Source of the DNA: Rhipicephalus microplus
Lineage: Eukaryota; Arthropoda; Arachnida; Ixodida; Ixodidae
Length of the DNA stretch: 64,000 nt
Assembly (NCBI RefSeq): GCF_043290135.1
Contig: NC_134702.1
Location: 190,744,491 to 190,808,490 of the forward strand
Reading direction: 5' to 3'
Shown: positions 48,190 through 58,070 of the stretch, one piece after another
Numbering within the stretch: the stretch's first letter is position 1
Layout: every line of letters starts with the position of its first letter
Notes under the pieces: generated by a model
What the model saw: the letters and a program-made list of their open reading frames with translations, nothing else
The model's database searches: none
What the model was told of the DNA's origin: nothing
Program-made: the position numbers and the translations under genes

Positions 48190-49170
48190 AGCGTCAAATG
48201 AAACCCGAACAACAGCAAGCCTTTGCGATAGTGTAGTGCGTGCATGCCGTCCAGTTATCACTATTGAAAGGCGCTACAAGTAAAGCGATGCGCAGAATAT
48301 CGACAAGCATTGCAGAAAAGCTGAGCGTCAGTACGTTCAAAGGTGTCAAGCAATTATTATGCAGTTGCACGGCGTCATAGAACTTCCGAAGACCTCTCAC
48401 ATTGTTTGCCGACACGAGATGAGGAAGGTTTTTTAAGGCTGACAGGTGGTACTGTTCTATTTTCTTCTGGTTCCCAACTATTTCTTTCAGTATGTCGACA
48501 GCGCGCGCATACCATAATTTTTAGGTTAGTAGCTCCATGATATATTCCACCGTTTGTCTCACAAGGCCATTACGGAAGTAGGAAAACTGTCTTGGCAGAC
48601 ATGGTGTCGTTGCGATGAACCATCTGCTCAAACTGTTACCAAAACTCTGTCCAATTGTGAATGTCGCCGTTAAAAGTCGGAAGGCTGAGCTTAGGCAGTC
48701 GTAAGCTGAAAGAGTTTCCCGCGTTACGTCCTAGCTGTACAGTCGCCGGTTGAGCATTAGCTTCAGCCATGATAGTCCCCTGAGCTGATACTCATGCTTG
48801 CGGCTTGCTTTCAACACGCCCTTAATTGGCGATCTGAAAGCTTAATTCACTGAGCATGTCTATCGCATGGTCGTTATACTCTGCCACAGCTCTATATTCT
48901 TCCCCAAGCTTGTCGCCAGGAATGTGCTCTTCGAGGGCAGTATGGATGCTTGATAGTTCTAAATTACTTACGCTGAGGAGGTCTAGAATACCTGTGAGCT
49001 TAGTAATCTCGGCGTTAGGATCCTTGATCAGCTTTCAGGGCTCCTGCAGTAGCTTGAAGTTTTGTGCACGTCGAGGTGCCCACTCTGCCTTGAAACAATC
49101 CTGGATGCCAGCTTTACGGCTGCAAGTGGGCAGGCGTCCGGCGCGTAGTAACTATCAGTGAAGCGCTCGT
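48190..49170 (-). pseudogene. gag of the BEL/Pao element
   Basis: Broken minus-strand frames contain ILDLLSVSNLELSSIHTALE and EEYRAVAEYNDHAIDMLSEL (48990-48870), then FSLRLPKLSLPTFNGDIHNW near 48670 and AVDILKEIVGNQKKIEQYHL SAL near 48470. The LPKLxLPTFNGD block is the hallmark of BEL/Pao gag (DUF1759). HLVSANNVRGLRKFYDAVQL follows near 48410. No zinc knuckle is kept. Multiple stops show it is dead. Confidence 0.85.
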
Positions 49171-49260
49171 TTGTTGGTTGACCCTTGCCGCTCGCGACGC
49201 GACGTGTACGTGTAGAAAATCCCTCGAGTCATGCTTTAAAGGGGGTACATTCCGCACGTG

Positions 49261-49273
49261 GTTTTCGGCACCA
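49261..49273 (-). promoter_or_regulatory. Primer-binding site of the BEL/Pao element
   Basis: TGGTGCCGAAAAC on the minus strand just after the LTR, close to the TGGxGCCGxAAC form common in BEL/Pao. Confidence 0.65.
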
Positions 49274-49405
49274 TAAATTATAGAAAAACTATGCGCTAAC
49301 GCCAGACATTAGACAAGAAGTCATCTAGCTCTTAACATCCTCATCAAGCTCATCGTCTTCTCTCGCAGACCTAAGTTGCGCACGCTTATTCTTTTTTCTC
49401 GAAAC
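49274..49405 (-). repeat. 5' LTR of the BEL/Pao element
   Basis: Matches 45807-45925 through TAGGTCTGCGAGAGAAGACG and GCGTTAGCGCATAGTTTTTC. Its upper end meets the truncated gypsy-B LTR. Confidence 0.7.
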
Positions 49406-49696
49406 TGTAGTAGATCATTTCATTAAGATAACGCTCACTTCGCAAATATAACAGATAATTCTGGACCCTACCTGGCCACTAGCGACAACTCTAAATTATT
49501 TGACGACACGTGTAGAAATGCCAACACGCTTTATTACTTGTCAGTTTGTCGACGGCCAACACTCTGTTCGCTGCTATCAGTGGAAGTCTGCTACTGTAAT
49601 CCGACTTTCCGTTAACTGGACGCAGGTTCACCCAAATAAACAGTTTGTTCTCTACAACCGGTTTCCTCCATTTGGCCACGTCATAACCCCGTGACA
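49400..49696 (+). repeat. 5'-truncated LTR of gypsy-B, plus strand
   Basis: Aligns with the minus-strand solo LTR at 23820-24170 and ends GTCATAACCCCGTGACA. Followed by a primer-like TGATGGAGGTGCT. The start is cut by the BEL/Pao LTR. Confidence 0.78.
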
Positions 49697-50430
49697 TCTG
49701 ATGGAGGTGCTACTTCTTCCATGTACTGTACGTCCCCGTCAAGCCGTTAACCCAGCCCACACTACAGAGACTCTGACGCAATCCACAAGCAGAGTGTTAG
49801 CCTTAGAAAACAAGAGCTGCCAAGGGAGTACGGGCTCCTACTCGATAACACAGAAGACCAAGTTTTTGGCGTATACCAGGGCGACAATAACAGCACCTGA
49901 GCCACCGGCAGCACTCTTGCACCAGCAATCCAAGGAGCCGGCAACGTTCCGTGGTTCACCAGTCGAAGACCCGGAAAGCTGACTTGAAAGGTTCGACTGA
50001 GTCTCTCTTTTCAATGACTGCACTGAAGATGTCAAGCTGCGGCCTGTCTATTTTGGCTTGCAACGTGCCGCTATGACATGGTGCGAGAACTAAGAGTGAA
50101 CCATGACAACGTGGGACATTTCCCGCTCAAGGTTGCTGGCCACATTCACAAGTGTCGTCCGCAAAGAGTGGGCTGAAACTGCTTGAAACCTGCGTCCAGG
50201 TACCTAACGAAAGCGTCATGCTCTCCACTGAAGAAATTACAATGCTCTTTTGCCACGAAGACTCTGAAATGCCAGAAAACAAGAAAGTCGGGTTTCTTTT
50301 ACAAGAAGTTAAACACAAACTTTTCGCGATACTGATGCGGAATCCACCATACAGCATACAAAATTTGTATCCGAGGCAACCACTGTCGAGAAAATCCTGG
50401 ACATGCGCACTAGACCATAGATCATCGCCT
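49697..50430 (+). pseudogene. gag relic of gypsy-B
   Basis: After the LTR the frame 49701-49982 has APEPPAALLHQQSKEPATFR GSPVEDPES. Across a stop, LERFD and VSLFNDCTEDVKLRPVYFGL QRAAMTW follow, then MTTWDISRSRLLATFTSVVR KEWAE and PENKKVGFLLQEVKHKLFAI. These are retrotransposon-gag domain blocks. Several stops and shifts occur; sequence stops matching at about 50430, just before the Harbinger-like relic. No pol is present. Confidence 0.78.
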
Positions 50431-50719
50431 GGCTCGAGACTGCGGAATCGCTTAGTTTCTAAGGCCGCGTTCACACTAAGCATTCCGGCTGCCGTAAGTG
50501 CTCTGAATCCGGTTCGGCGGCGGCGAAATTTGCCGAAAGGACCCTCTTTACGCCGATCGCTCTCGGACCGATTTTCGCGGCGTCTGCCGCTGAATCGGTC
50601 ACCACGGACCAATAGGAGCGCTAGTCAAGGAAATTTGAAAAATGGCGGCCAAGCCCTACTCACTTGTTATGCCGCAGTGCACGTAACTGACTGTTGAAAC
50701 CAACGGGAGTTGAACCTAC

Positions 50720-50835
50720 TCAGTGCCTACTTCGCCTCCGTATTTCGTGAAAGAGGTGATCGAGCTTGCTGTTGGCGTGACCGAGCTTGTTGCGGTCTTG
50801 CAGAGTAAAACAAACCCACCAACGCCGCTGGCGTC
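50720..50835 (-). pseudogene. Harbinger-like transposase N-terminal fragment
   Basis: About 38 residues: NHRRQRRWWVCFTLQDRNKL followed by GHANSKLDHLFHEIRR. The Arg-rich, double-Trp signature followed by a helical segment is typical just ahead of the Harbinger DDE domain. No catalytic part remains. Upstream sequence in this frame is not convincing. Confidence 0.5.
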
Positions 50836-51073
50836 GGTGGTTTTTCTGCTCTTCGTGCGTTACAAGACAGCCACTTGCCAGCAAAGTAAGCAGTACTGTC
50901 TTTTCTTGCTTCTTGCGTACGAGAATCGTCGAAGTATACACCACCGTATAGCGTAGTGGCGTTTGCGAGCCGCGACAACAACCGGGTGACAGCGCATCCA
51001 TCCCGCGTTCACCCCGTAGTAGATGGCATATTCGGTGGCGCGGGGCGCGTCCAGTGCGAACGACGCTGCGTTT

Positions 51074-51088
51074 CGGCGGCAGGGGAGT
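51074..51088. repeat. Target-site duplication, LINE 3' side
   Basis: CGGCGGCAGGGGAGT, identical to 56918-56932. Confidence 0.95.
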
Positions 51089-51128
51089 AGTAGTAGTAAA
51101 CAACTTTATTAAGGCAGCTGACGGTTTC

Positions 51129-54100
51129 CTAAGTGGCGAGGGCTGTCAGGCCATGCCTGGTCGCCACCTCGTCAGCGCGTTTGATGGCCCGGAGCTGGGT
51201 GTCCAGGCTTGTGGTCGTGAGGATTCTCTCCCAGGCCTCACTTGAAGGTGACTGTCCTAGGAGGTTTGGTGGGGGAGGGTCCTTGCTGCATCCCCAGATG
51301 ATGTGATCCAAGGTTGCGGTCTGGGTCTTGCAAAGGGTGCACGTAGATGTGAATAAGGCAGGGTATATGTGCCTGTATATGTACGGGGAAGGGAATGAGT
51401 TCGTTTGAAGCCGCCGCCAAGTGATTTGTTGAGCTTTGTTTAGTTCCGGGTGCGGGGGTGGTCTGGTTTGCCTTGATAGCTTGTAGTACTGTGTGATGTC
51501 GTGAAAGGTGATGAGTGCTTCAGTTGCTTCGATATCGTGGTCCGAAGTCTGGCCCACCGCTCGGCATACGAGTCCTCGAGCTTGTCTGTGGGCGGCTTCG
51601 TTACCCGGGTTTCCTGCGTGCGCTGGGACCCAGATGAGTTGGATTAAACGAGGATCGTCATCGTCGGTGCTGCTGGCAGTAGTGTCGCCTGAGGCGTTGC
51701 GTGCCGCTCGGGGCAGAGGACGGAGGATGCGCGCCGTGGTTGGGGAAACAGTGCCCCGGGCAAATCGGATGATAGCAGATTTGGAGTCACTGATAATTGT
51801 TTCAAAACCGGCCATTGCGGCGAGTGCTATGGCAGCTTCTTCGGCCTCGGTTGGGTCTTGTGTGCGTATGGAGCCGGCGCACCTCGTGGTAGGCTCTATA
51901 TCGACTGGGGTACGTTTCGACGAGACGTTGATTGCAAAGGCTTGTTTGGGGGTTGGGTAGCTTGCCGCGTCGACGTGAGCCACTTTTGTGTTCGTACCAT
52001 AGGTATTGTGAAGGTTTCTGGCGCGGGCTGATCGTCTACCGTCATGAATGCCGGCCAGCATGTTTTTCGGCAACGGCTGCACAATGAAGCGCTGTCTGAG
52101 GAGAGGCGGTAGCGAGATCAAGTCTTGTCCGCTTGGTGACGAGGGAATTCCGATACGTTGAAGTATCCATCTTCCGGTTTTACTACCACGCAATCGTTCA
52201 ATTTGTGCAGTTCGGTGAGCCTCGATAAGTTCATCTATTGTATTGTGAATTCCAAGGCTGAGGAGGTGCATGGTCGATGTGGTGCGGGAGAGGCCCAAAG
52301 CGATCTTGTGGACTGTGCGAATAAGTCTGTCTACTTTTTCTTTTTCAGCCTGGAGGAGTCGTAGGTACGGTAAGGCATAAGTTATTCTTGTGGTTACGAA
52401 GGCGTTTAACAGCTGGAGAAGTTCCTTTTCTTTCATGCCGTGTTTCCGCGCAGAGATTCTTCCTAACAGACGGGCAGTCTGAGTGACGGTGACCGCAAGC
52501 CTCTCTAGTGCGACGGTATTGCCCCTGCCGGCTTGTACGTAAAGGCCGAGTACCCGCATGTGCTGCACTATCGGTATTTCGGATCCGGCCATTCTGAGAG
52601 TGATGGTTGGTAGTGGCGGGTGTTTAACCTTACGGTAGTCAGGAGGACGAAGAAGGAGGAGTTCAGATTTCTCCACTGAGCATTCGAGACCTGCACACGC
52701 GACGTATCCGGCCACTGTGTCCACGGCACGTTGCAGTGCCTCCTCGATCTGTCCGTCGGAGCCAGTAGTGGTCCATACCGTCACGTCGTCCGCGTATAGG
52801 GTGTGTCGGATATTGGGTATGCAGTCTAGTAACTGTGGGAGTTGGCTCATTACAAGGTTGAAGAGGAAAGGTGAAAGAACAGCTCCCTGTGGCGTGCCTT
52901 TGTTGGATAGGGCAAGTCTCTTCGTGGCGTTGCTGTCAATCAGGGAAAGTTCCACAGTACGGCCTTGTAGGAAAGAGCACACGTAGTTGTAAATACGTTC
53001 CCCAGGGTTTGTTGAAGCCAAGTGCTGGGCTATCGCTTCATGTGTCACGTTATCGAACGCCTTGCGTAGGTCTATGCCTAGCATTGCTCGCGTGCCCGCA
53101 CGTACGGGGTCTTTCAACAAATCGTGGTAGATTTGTACGAGGGCGTCTTGAGTAGATAAGTGGGCGCGAAAACCGAGCATGGTTGGAGGGAAAAGGTCTT
53201 GCTCTTCTGCAAGTGTTTCTAGCCGAGCCAAGACCACGTGCTCAAATAGTTTGCCAAGGCATGAAGTTAACGAGATGGGGCGAAGATTTGATAAGTCTGC
53301 CTTTTTTCCGGGCTTTGGTATAAACACTATTTTCGCGTGCTTCCATTCTTCTGGTATATTTCCGGCATGCCAGCAGTCATTGAAATATTCAGTAAGGGCA
53401 GTTACTGACCTTGCGTCTAGGTTGCGGATTGTTTTGTTCGAGACGCCGTCTGGACCTGGTGCCGAAGTTGTGCGAAGCTTTAGAATGGCTGCATACACTT
53501 CGGCTTCTGTGATGTCGGCATCAAGAGTTGGATTTGGTTTACCTTCATAGGGTGGTAGCGGTGTCGCTGGTTGATGGGCTTGGTTGATGTATTTGTCCGC
53601 CAGTTCAATTAGTAGATCTTCGTCTGATCCGGGGTGTTGGTGGACAAGTCGCTTAAGTCTGTGCCGTGCGGCTGTTTTCGAGTCGTCGGGATCCAGTAAG
53701 TGGCGTAACAGGTGCCACGTCTTCTTGTTGCCTAGCTGTCCGTTGAGTCCGCTGCACAGCTGGCCCCATTGTTGGCGGGCGAGGTAGGTACTGTGTCGCT
53801 CAATTTCTTCAGAGAGGGCCTGTATGCGGCGACGCAATTTCTTATTGTAGCGCTGCTTCTGCCATCTGCGCAGCAGGCTTGCGTGTGCGTCCCACATGTG
53901 GAGAAGACGAGAGTCTGTGGCAGGCGTTTCCTCTGCTGCTTTACTTTCGCGCGTTGTGCGTCGCACGTGGTCGTTTAGGGAGGCTGTCCATTCCTTGAGG
54001 TTTGTTATGCGTTCTGGGGCTTCACTTTCACGGACGTCTCTAAATTTTGGCCACTCCGTGATTTGAGCGAGGGCTTTGTGTACTCTCTTGCCAGCGGACG

Positions 54101-54794
54101 TCTGTACCTGGATGGCAATGATGTAGTGGTCACTACCAGCGAGTTGACAGGTGTTCTCCCATCTGGCCTGCGCAATATTCTTGCAGTATGTGAGATCGGG
54201 TGACGTGTCCCTACACACGCTGTTTCCTATGCGGGTTGGTGACTGCTGCAGGTCATTTAGTAGAGTGAGCCGGAGGTCCTGACCGAGTTGCCATAGCTTC
54301 TTGCCTCGTTTGTTCGCCTGCAGGTAGCCCCAGTCAGGGTGCCTGGCGTTGAAATCGCCCAGTATAAGCAGTTGTGCGCCTCGAGAAAGCGATGTGGTTT
54401 TCTGGAAGAGCAGGTTGAAGTCGTCGGCGCGTGCCCGGGGTGCGCAATATACGTTGAGGATGAAGACTGATTGGTGCGAGCGTTTTCGCGGAAGAATTTC
54501 AACGACCGTGTGTGGAATGTCCGAGAATTCTAAGTCGTGTTGTTTCGCCGTGAGGCTCTTGTGGACGAGCGTGCCTGTACTTGGGGCTTCTTGGTTGTGC
54601 GAGTCGGTGAATTGTTGGAAAGCGATGTAACCAGGGAGTGAGACAGAAGCCATTGTTTCTTGTAGTGCGATGACGTCTGGAGGCGTTTGGCAATTGGGCA
54701 GTTGTGTTTCTTGTACGAGTAGCTGCAGGTGGGCTTTCTTTTTACGAAAGCCCCTGCAGTTCCACTGCCATATAGTCAAGTGGGTGCTGGCCAT
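51129..54794 (-). CDS. LINE ORF2: AP-endonuclease, reverse transcriptase, RNase H
   Basis: The 1221-residue protein would nick genomic DNA and copy the element RNA there. Residues 8-230: APE endonuclease with WNCRG (11-15), QET (45-47), GDFNARHPDW (147-156), SPDLT (198-202) and SDHY (221-224). Residues 440-720: RT with APGPDG, motif A Asp in LRKAFDNV (577-584), TPQGAVLSPFLFN and catalytic YADD (667-670). Residues 940-1078: RNase H with D942, E985 and D1003; the fourth acidic position is His in GNEAAHRQAR. Residues 1152-1169: CX2CX8HX4C zinc-like motif. No stop or frameshift. The ATG overlaps the end of ORF1 by 19 bp in another frame, suggesting coupled re-initiation. Confidence 0.97.
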   Translation of the reverse strand: MASTHLTIWQWNCRGFRKKKAHLQLLVQETQLPNCQTPPDVIALQETMASVSLPGYIAFQQFTDSHNQEAPSTGTLVHKSLTAKQHDLEFSDIPHTVVEILPRKRSHQSVFILNVYCAPRARADDFNLLFQKTTSLSRGAQLLILGDFNARHPDWGYLQANKRGKKLWQLGQDLRLTLLNDLQQSPTRIGNSVCRDTSPDLTYCKNIAQARWENTCQLAGSDHYIIAIQVQTSAGKRVHKALAQITEWPKFRDVRESEAPERITNLKEWTASLNDHVRRTTRESKAAEETPATDSRLLHMWDAHASLLRRWQKQRYNKKLRRRIQALSEEIERHSTYLARQQWGQLCSGLNGQLGNKKTWHLLRHLLDPDDSKTAARHRLKRLVHQHPGSDEDLLIELADKYINQAHQPATPLPPYEGKPNPTLDADITEAEVYAAILKLRTTSAPGPDGVSNKTIRNLDARSVTALTEYFNDCWHAGNIPEEWKHAKIVFIPKPGKKADLSNLRPISLTSCLGKLFEHVVLARLETLAEEQDLFPPTMLGFRAHLSTQDALVQIYHDLLKDPVRAGTRAMLGIDLRKAFDNVTHEAIAQHLASTNPGERIYNYVCSFLQGRTVELSLIDSNATKRLALSNKGTPQGAVLSPFLFNLVMSQLPQLLDCIPNIRHTLYADDVTVWTTTGSDGQIEEALQRAVDTVAGYVACAGLECSVEKSELLLLRPPDYRKVKHPPLPTITLRMAGSEIPIVQHMRVLGLYVQAGRGNTVALERLAVTVTQTARLLGRISARKHGMKEKELLQLLNAFVTTRITYALPYLRLLQAEKEKVDRLIRTVHKIALGLSRTTSTMHLLSLGIHNTIDELIEAHRTAQIERLRGSKTGRWILQRIGIPSSPSGQDLISLPPLLRQRFIVQPLPKNMLAGIHDGRRSARARNLHNTYGTNTKVAHVDAASYPTPKQAFAINVSSKRTPVDIEPTTRCAGSIRTQDPTEAEEAAIALAAMAGFETIISDSKSAIIRFARGTVSPTTARILRPLPRAARNASGDTTASSTDDDDPRLIQLIWVPAHAGNPGNEAAHRQARGLVCRAVGQTSDHDIEATEALITFHDITQYYKLSRQTRPPPHPELNKAQQITWRRLQTNSFPSPYIYRHIYPALFTSTCTLCKTQTATLDHIIWGCSKDPPPPNLLGQSPSSEAWERILTTTSLDTQLRAIKRADEVATRHGLTALAT

Positions 54795-56818
54795 GATGCA
54801 TCAGCTGGAGCATTACTTGAGGCCGTCGTGGGTTCGCTGTGCTGGGTGGAAGAGTGAGAGGTCACTCGGTTGCGTGTGATAGCTGGTGCTCTGGCCATGC
54901 TTTGTTTGATTACTGCAAAACTGGTGTCTGTGGCAGTTCTGAGTGCTTCTAAGCCGGCAACGGTGTTGTTTACGGTGGCTTCCATGTTTGAGAACCGTGT
55001 CTCTATGTTCGTTAGGCGTGAGTCTACGGTTGCGAAGGCTTCTGTTACGGCGGCACGAACGGCGTTGACGACCGTGGTTTGGACTGTCGTGCGGAGGGCT
55101 TCAGCAACGGATGCGTTGACCATTTCAATAATTCGCGCCGTCATGTCCTCTTCGGATTGCAGCGTTTCCGTGGAAGTCGTTGCTTTGCGTTTGGCTGCTG
55201 CGGCTGGTTGGGGCTGTTGAGTTGAATTATGCACGGACTGGCTGGCCTTTGCCAGTTTACTTTCTAGGGAGCGGTTCTGCGCAAGGAGCACTTCGATCTG
55301 AGCTTGTTGCGTCGCCATTTGGGATTTTAACGCATTGATTGTTTGCGTAAGTTCCTTGACGAGCGGGTCATGCGTTGAGGCGCACGATTTCGATGGCTGC
55401 GGGGGAGATGATGGCAGCGGAGACGCTGCGCTTTGCGCCCATGCCACACTAGGGTTGCTTGGTGGTGCTTTGGATATATCAGCATGTGGGATGCGACTTG
55501 ATGATCGGGTTCTTGATTTGGACCTAGAGTGGGAGGCTGCTTGACCCTGGCGAGATCGTGACTTCGATCGGCTGTCGCGTTTCGTCGGCGTTTGTGATGT
55601 CCCGAAACTGGGGTAGTTACGCTCGTCCAAGGCAGGCGGGCTATCGTCATTTGAGGTTTGCTGCGTCGCTGGTGACTCGGTTTGTAGCGTCTTTCCTGCT
55701 TGTGCTGCGTTAAGTGGTTCAGACTTTTTGGCGAAGCGGTACTCGCATCTTGAGCTGTTCGTCATGTGTCCTCCTTGACAGACGATACAGCGTGCTTGGC
55801 ATGTTGGTGGCGTTCCTTGCGGCGGTGGCTCGTGGTCTTCTCCGCAACGCGGGCAGCGTCGGCGCCTAGGTTGAGGGCACACATCGGAGCGGTGCCCGGT
55901 CTTCCGGCAGTTGAAGCATGCGTCTACTTTGGGATGGAAAGGGTATACTCGAATGAGACCTCCACGGTGTAGAAGCCATCTAGGTAGGTGGTCCCCGAGC
56001 AGCGTTATAAGTAAATTCTTCGTTTTTCCCATGCGTCTGCCACCTACTATTTGGTAGTCAGGGTTGCTGTCTTGAAGGTCCTTCAGCGTCTCATCATCGG
56101 TGGGGAACGTGTGGGCGTAGAAAGAAATGCCTCGTATCGCGTCGTCTGGTGGCGGGGCGTACATGTGTAGCTCAATCTGCCGGTCTTCTCCGAGGAGGAT
56201 TGATGTGATGCGTTGGTACGCGATTGCTCGGTCGGTGGTTGCCACACTAACGGTGAAAGTGTTATTCCTTGGGTGTATGCGTAGTTGATCACGCTTGGCT
56301 GGGTCCAGGTCACACAGAGATGCCGCTTTAAGCAGTGCTCTCTGCAAGTCTCCGGGTGATGTGCGCGTGAGGTCAATGGGTGTCTTGGGGCGTCCCACGA
56401 TGTGGTACGTGTGCGACGGCAGTCTTGGCAAGGGATGGCGTTTCAGTTCCGGCGGCGGCCGGGGGGTTGGTGGAGTTTTGGGGGCTTTGCTTACTTGCGC
56501 GTCGTTCATTTGGGCTTGTTGCTTAAGTGCCTGGTGACGTTTCGCCTGGGCTCGGAAACCTTGAGGTGGTGTCCAGGAATCGTCTGACCATTCTTCGAGA
56601 GAGATTTCGACGCCGTCGACCTCGATTTCCATGTCGGCTAGTGTCCCAGCGGCCGCGACAGCGGCGTCCGGTGTAGCGTCGCTAGGCTTAGGCGTCCAGT
56701 GGCGGATCTTGCCGGCGTGGCGTGAAAAGATGAAAAGCTTACTTGAAAATTGTGACCAATATCGGTCGGAAAGTTGTATCCTCGGGACCGGTATGATTTG
56801 CAGAAACCATTCGTACAA
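54776..56818 (-). CDS. LINE ORF1: gag-like RNA-binding protein with three zinc knuckles
   Basis: A 680-residue frame for the nucleic-acid-binding partner of ORF2. Residues 120-135 are Pro-rich; 140-295 form a folded domain of the type that precedes the knuckles in I/Jockey ORF1 proteins. Knuckles: CFNCRKTGHRSDVC (301-314), a second using C322, C325, H329 and C340, and a third using C344, C347, H351 and C358. Residues 385-480 are Ser/Arg-rich (RDSRSKSRSRQGQ). Heptads near 495-540 (LTQTINALKSQMATQQAQIE) and a second set near 590-650 predict coiled coils for self-association. The first Met is at 56818, but Met63 (MEIEVDGVEIS, near 56632) is a likelier start because residues 1-62 look unlike protein. 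Confidence 0.93.
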   Translation of the reverse strand: MYEWFLQIIPVPRIQLSDRYWSQFSSKLFIFSRHAGKIRHWTPKPSDATPDAAVAAAGTLADMEIEVDGVEISLEEWSDDSWTPPQGFRAQAKRHQALKQQAQMNDAQVSKAPKTPPTPRPPPELKRHPLPRLPSHTYHIVGRPKTPIDLTRTSPGDLQRALLKAASLCDLDPAKRDQLRIHPRNNTFTVSVATTDRAIAYQRITSILLGEDRQIELHMYAPPPDDAIRGISFYAHTFPTDDETLKDLQDSNPDYQIVGGRRMGKTKNLLITLLGDHLPRWLLHRGGLIRVYPFHPKVDACFNCRKTGHRSDVCPQPRRRRCPRCGEDHEPPPQGTPPTCQARCIVCQGGHMTNSSRCEYRFAKKSEPLNAAQAGKTLQTESPATQQTSNDDSPPALDERNYPSFGTSQTPTKRDSRSKSRSRQGQAASHSRSKSRTRSSSRIPHADISKAPPSNPSVAWAQSAASPLPSSPPQPSKSCASTHDPLVKELTQTINALKSQMATQQAQIEVLLAQNRSLESKLAKASQSVHNSTQQPQPAAAAKRKATTSTETLQSEEDMTARIIEMVNASVAEALRTTVQTTVVNAVRAAVTEAFATVDSRLTNIETRFSNMEATVNNTVAGLEALRTATDTSFAVIKQSMARAPAITRNRVTSHSSTQHSEPTTASSNAPADASWPAPT

Positions 56819-56917
56819 GAAATCTTGAGCTATGGCACGTCTTCCTACTGAAACATCGGAAAACTCCGGAGCTCGGTGCAGACGCGTCCGATCGCGTGCA
56901 GCGCTCGCCGCGTCTCC

Positions 56918-56932
56918 CGGCGGCAGGGGAGT
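56918..56932. repeat. Target-site duplication, LINE 5' side
   Basis: CGGCGGCAGGGGAGT, identical to 51074-51088. Confidence 0.95.
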
Positions 56933-56984
56933 TTCGGTCGCTGTAGAAAGCTGATGTTTCAGTGTGAACTATTCATAAGACCTA

Positions 56985-57745
56985 CGCGAGCCCATTCGAA
57001 ACATTGTGCGAGAGGAGCTCAGGAAACTGTTTTCGCCACAGCTTGGTGTGACATCGATTGCTCAAGTATTACATGAAGAGAATCAGCAGTCACTGGGTGC
57101 TCCTCAGCCAGAACAGTCGCAGCCACCGGTTATCAGCTGCTCTGCAGCCATACGCTTGACGCGGCCGCTCCGCACTCACATTAAGACATCGCACCACCGC
57201 AGTTCCTCCGCTAGACATTACTTCCACCACCACCGACGCCATATAATCCACCCACCCACCAGCCAGCGCTACACCTCGAGGAGAACCATTGTTTGGCGCA
57301 CGCCTCAACATTGCCCCCTGTACTAGCACTACAGAGAAGCTGGTCACACCTACCACCACTGCCAGTACCACCAGAAGGCACTGCGTGGTTTCGCTATCAA
57401 CGCGAGGTTAAATACCACACGACATCGATGATTATCTCGCCGGAGCGCTGCGGACACCTAGAAGATAATCTCGTTCGCCATCACACGGCCGCTACATGTC
57501 ACTGTACCACTGGCAGTACATCAGCCCTGACTGATGATATCCAAGCCCCTACCAAAAAACAACTAAGAACCGAAACCGATGTACCTGCAGTCCCCGTATG
57601 ACAAACTACCGAAGATCCTCAGCCAACGACGCAATAGAACACGAAGAAAACGTCACAACGAGCACGTAAACCAGAAGCTGAAGCTTTGCGGGCAGAAGAG
57701 CGAACAAGTGCAAGAACAGCTGGTTAAATAAACATCTACAATAGT
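56985..57745 (+). pseudogene. gag relic of another LTR retrotransposon
   Basis: The plus strand reads VREELRKLFSPQLGVTSIAQ and EENQQSLGAPQPEQSQPPV (57000-57130), then RRTIVWRTPQHCPLY near 57275-57320 and REAGHTYHHCQYHQKALRGF AINAR near 57330-57410. The last parts look like the segment around a zinc knuckle of an LTR-element gag, with the first Cys pair damaged. Several stops follow. AATAAA lies near 57729. Family not determined and no LTR seen. Confidence 0.55.
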
Positions 57746-57838
57746 TACATATGTCGGTGCGTGCAACAATTGTACATACATCTAGCGTCATTTCACAAAG
57801 TGTCGCTCATTAAAAATTTACAACGTATCCGCAACGTG

Positions 57839-57990
<152 letters not shown>

Positions 57991-58004
57991 CTGCTTCTAT
58001 TTCA

Positions 58005-58070
58005 GTAAAGCACACATCAAAAAGATGGGTTTGCCCCATTCATCATAATTCACTCCCTGGATATGCTGTT
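58005..58070 (+). repeat. Dispersed repeat B, copy 2
   Basis: CACACATCAAAAAGATGGG, TTTGCCCCATTCATCAT and CCCTGGATATGCTG align with 18755-18825. Here it directly follows the compound microsatellite. Confidence 0.6.

Larger units (their letters stand above)
45807..49405 (-). mobile_element. BEL/Pao LTR retrotransposon with large internal deletion
   Basis: Minus strand, from right: 5' LTR (49405-49274), primer site, gag (49170-48190), protease (47617-47162), a short unassigned part, integrase C-terminus (46320-45990) and 3' LTR (45925-45807). Total 3.6 kb against the usual 6-7 kb; RT and most of integrase are missing. Stops and frameshifts occur throughout. Confidence 0.82.
51089..56917 (-). 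mobile_element. Complete, apparently intact LINE (CCHC-type, RNase H-bearing)
   Basis: A 5829-bp element with a perfect 15-bp target duplication, a short 5' leader, ORF1 and ORF2 both open, a short 3' region with AATAAA (near 51107) and a (TAC)n tail at 51089-51099. APE endonuclease, RT and RNase H in ORF2, with a three-knuckle ORF1, place it in the I/R1/LOA-like group; the exact clade is not settled. It is the youngest autonomous element in the window and may be active. Confidence 0.95.
50463..56975. mobile_element. Harbinger-like DNA transposon relic split by a LINE
   Basis: The left end GGCCGCGTTCACACT and the right end AGTGTGAAC (56961-56969) are inverted over 9 bp, and TAA flanks both (50460-50462 and 56976-56978), the 3-bp target type of PIF/Harbinger. 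Without the LINE the relic is about 670 bp. A minus-strand frame near 50725-50830 holds RRQRRWWVCFTLQDRNKLG, similar to the Arg-rich RRWWVRP segment near the start of Harbinger transposases. Confidence 0.55.
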
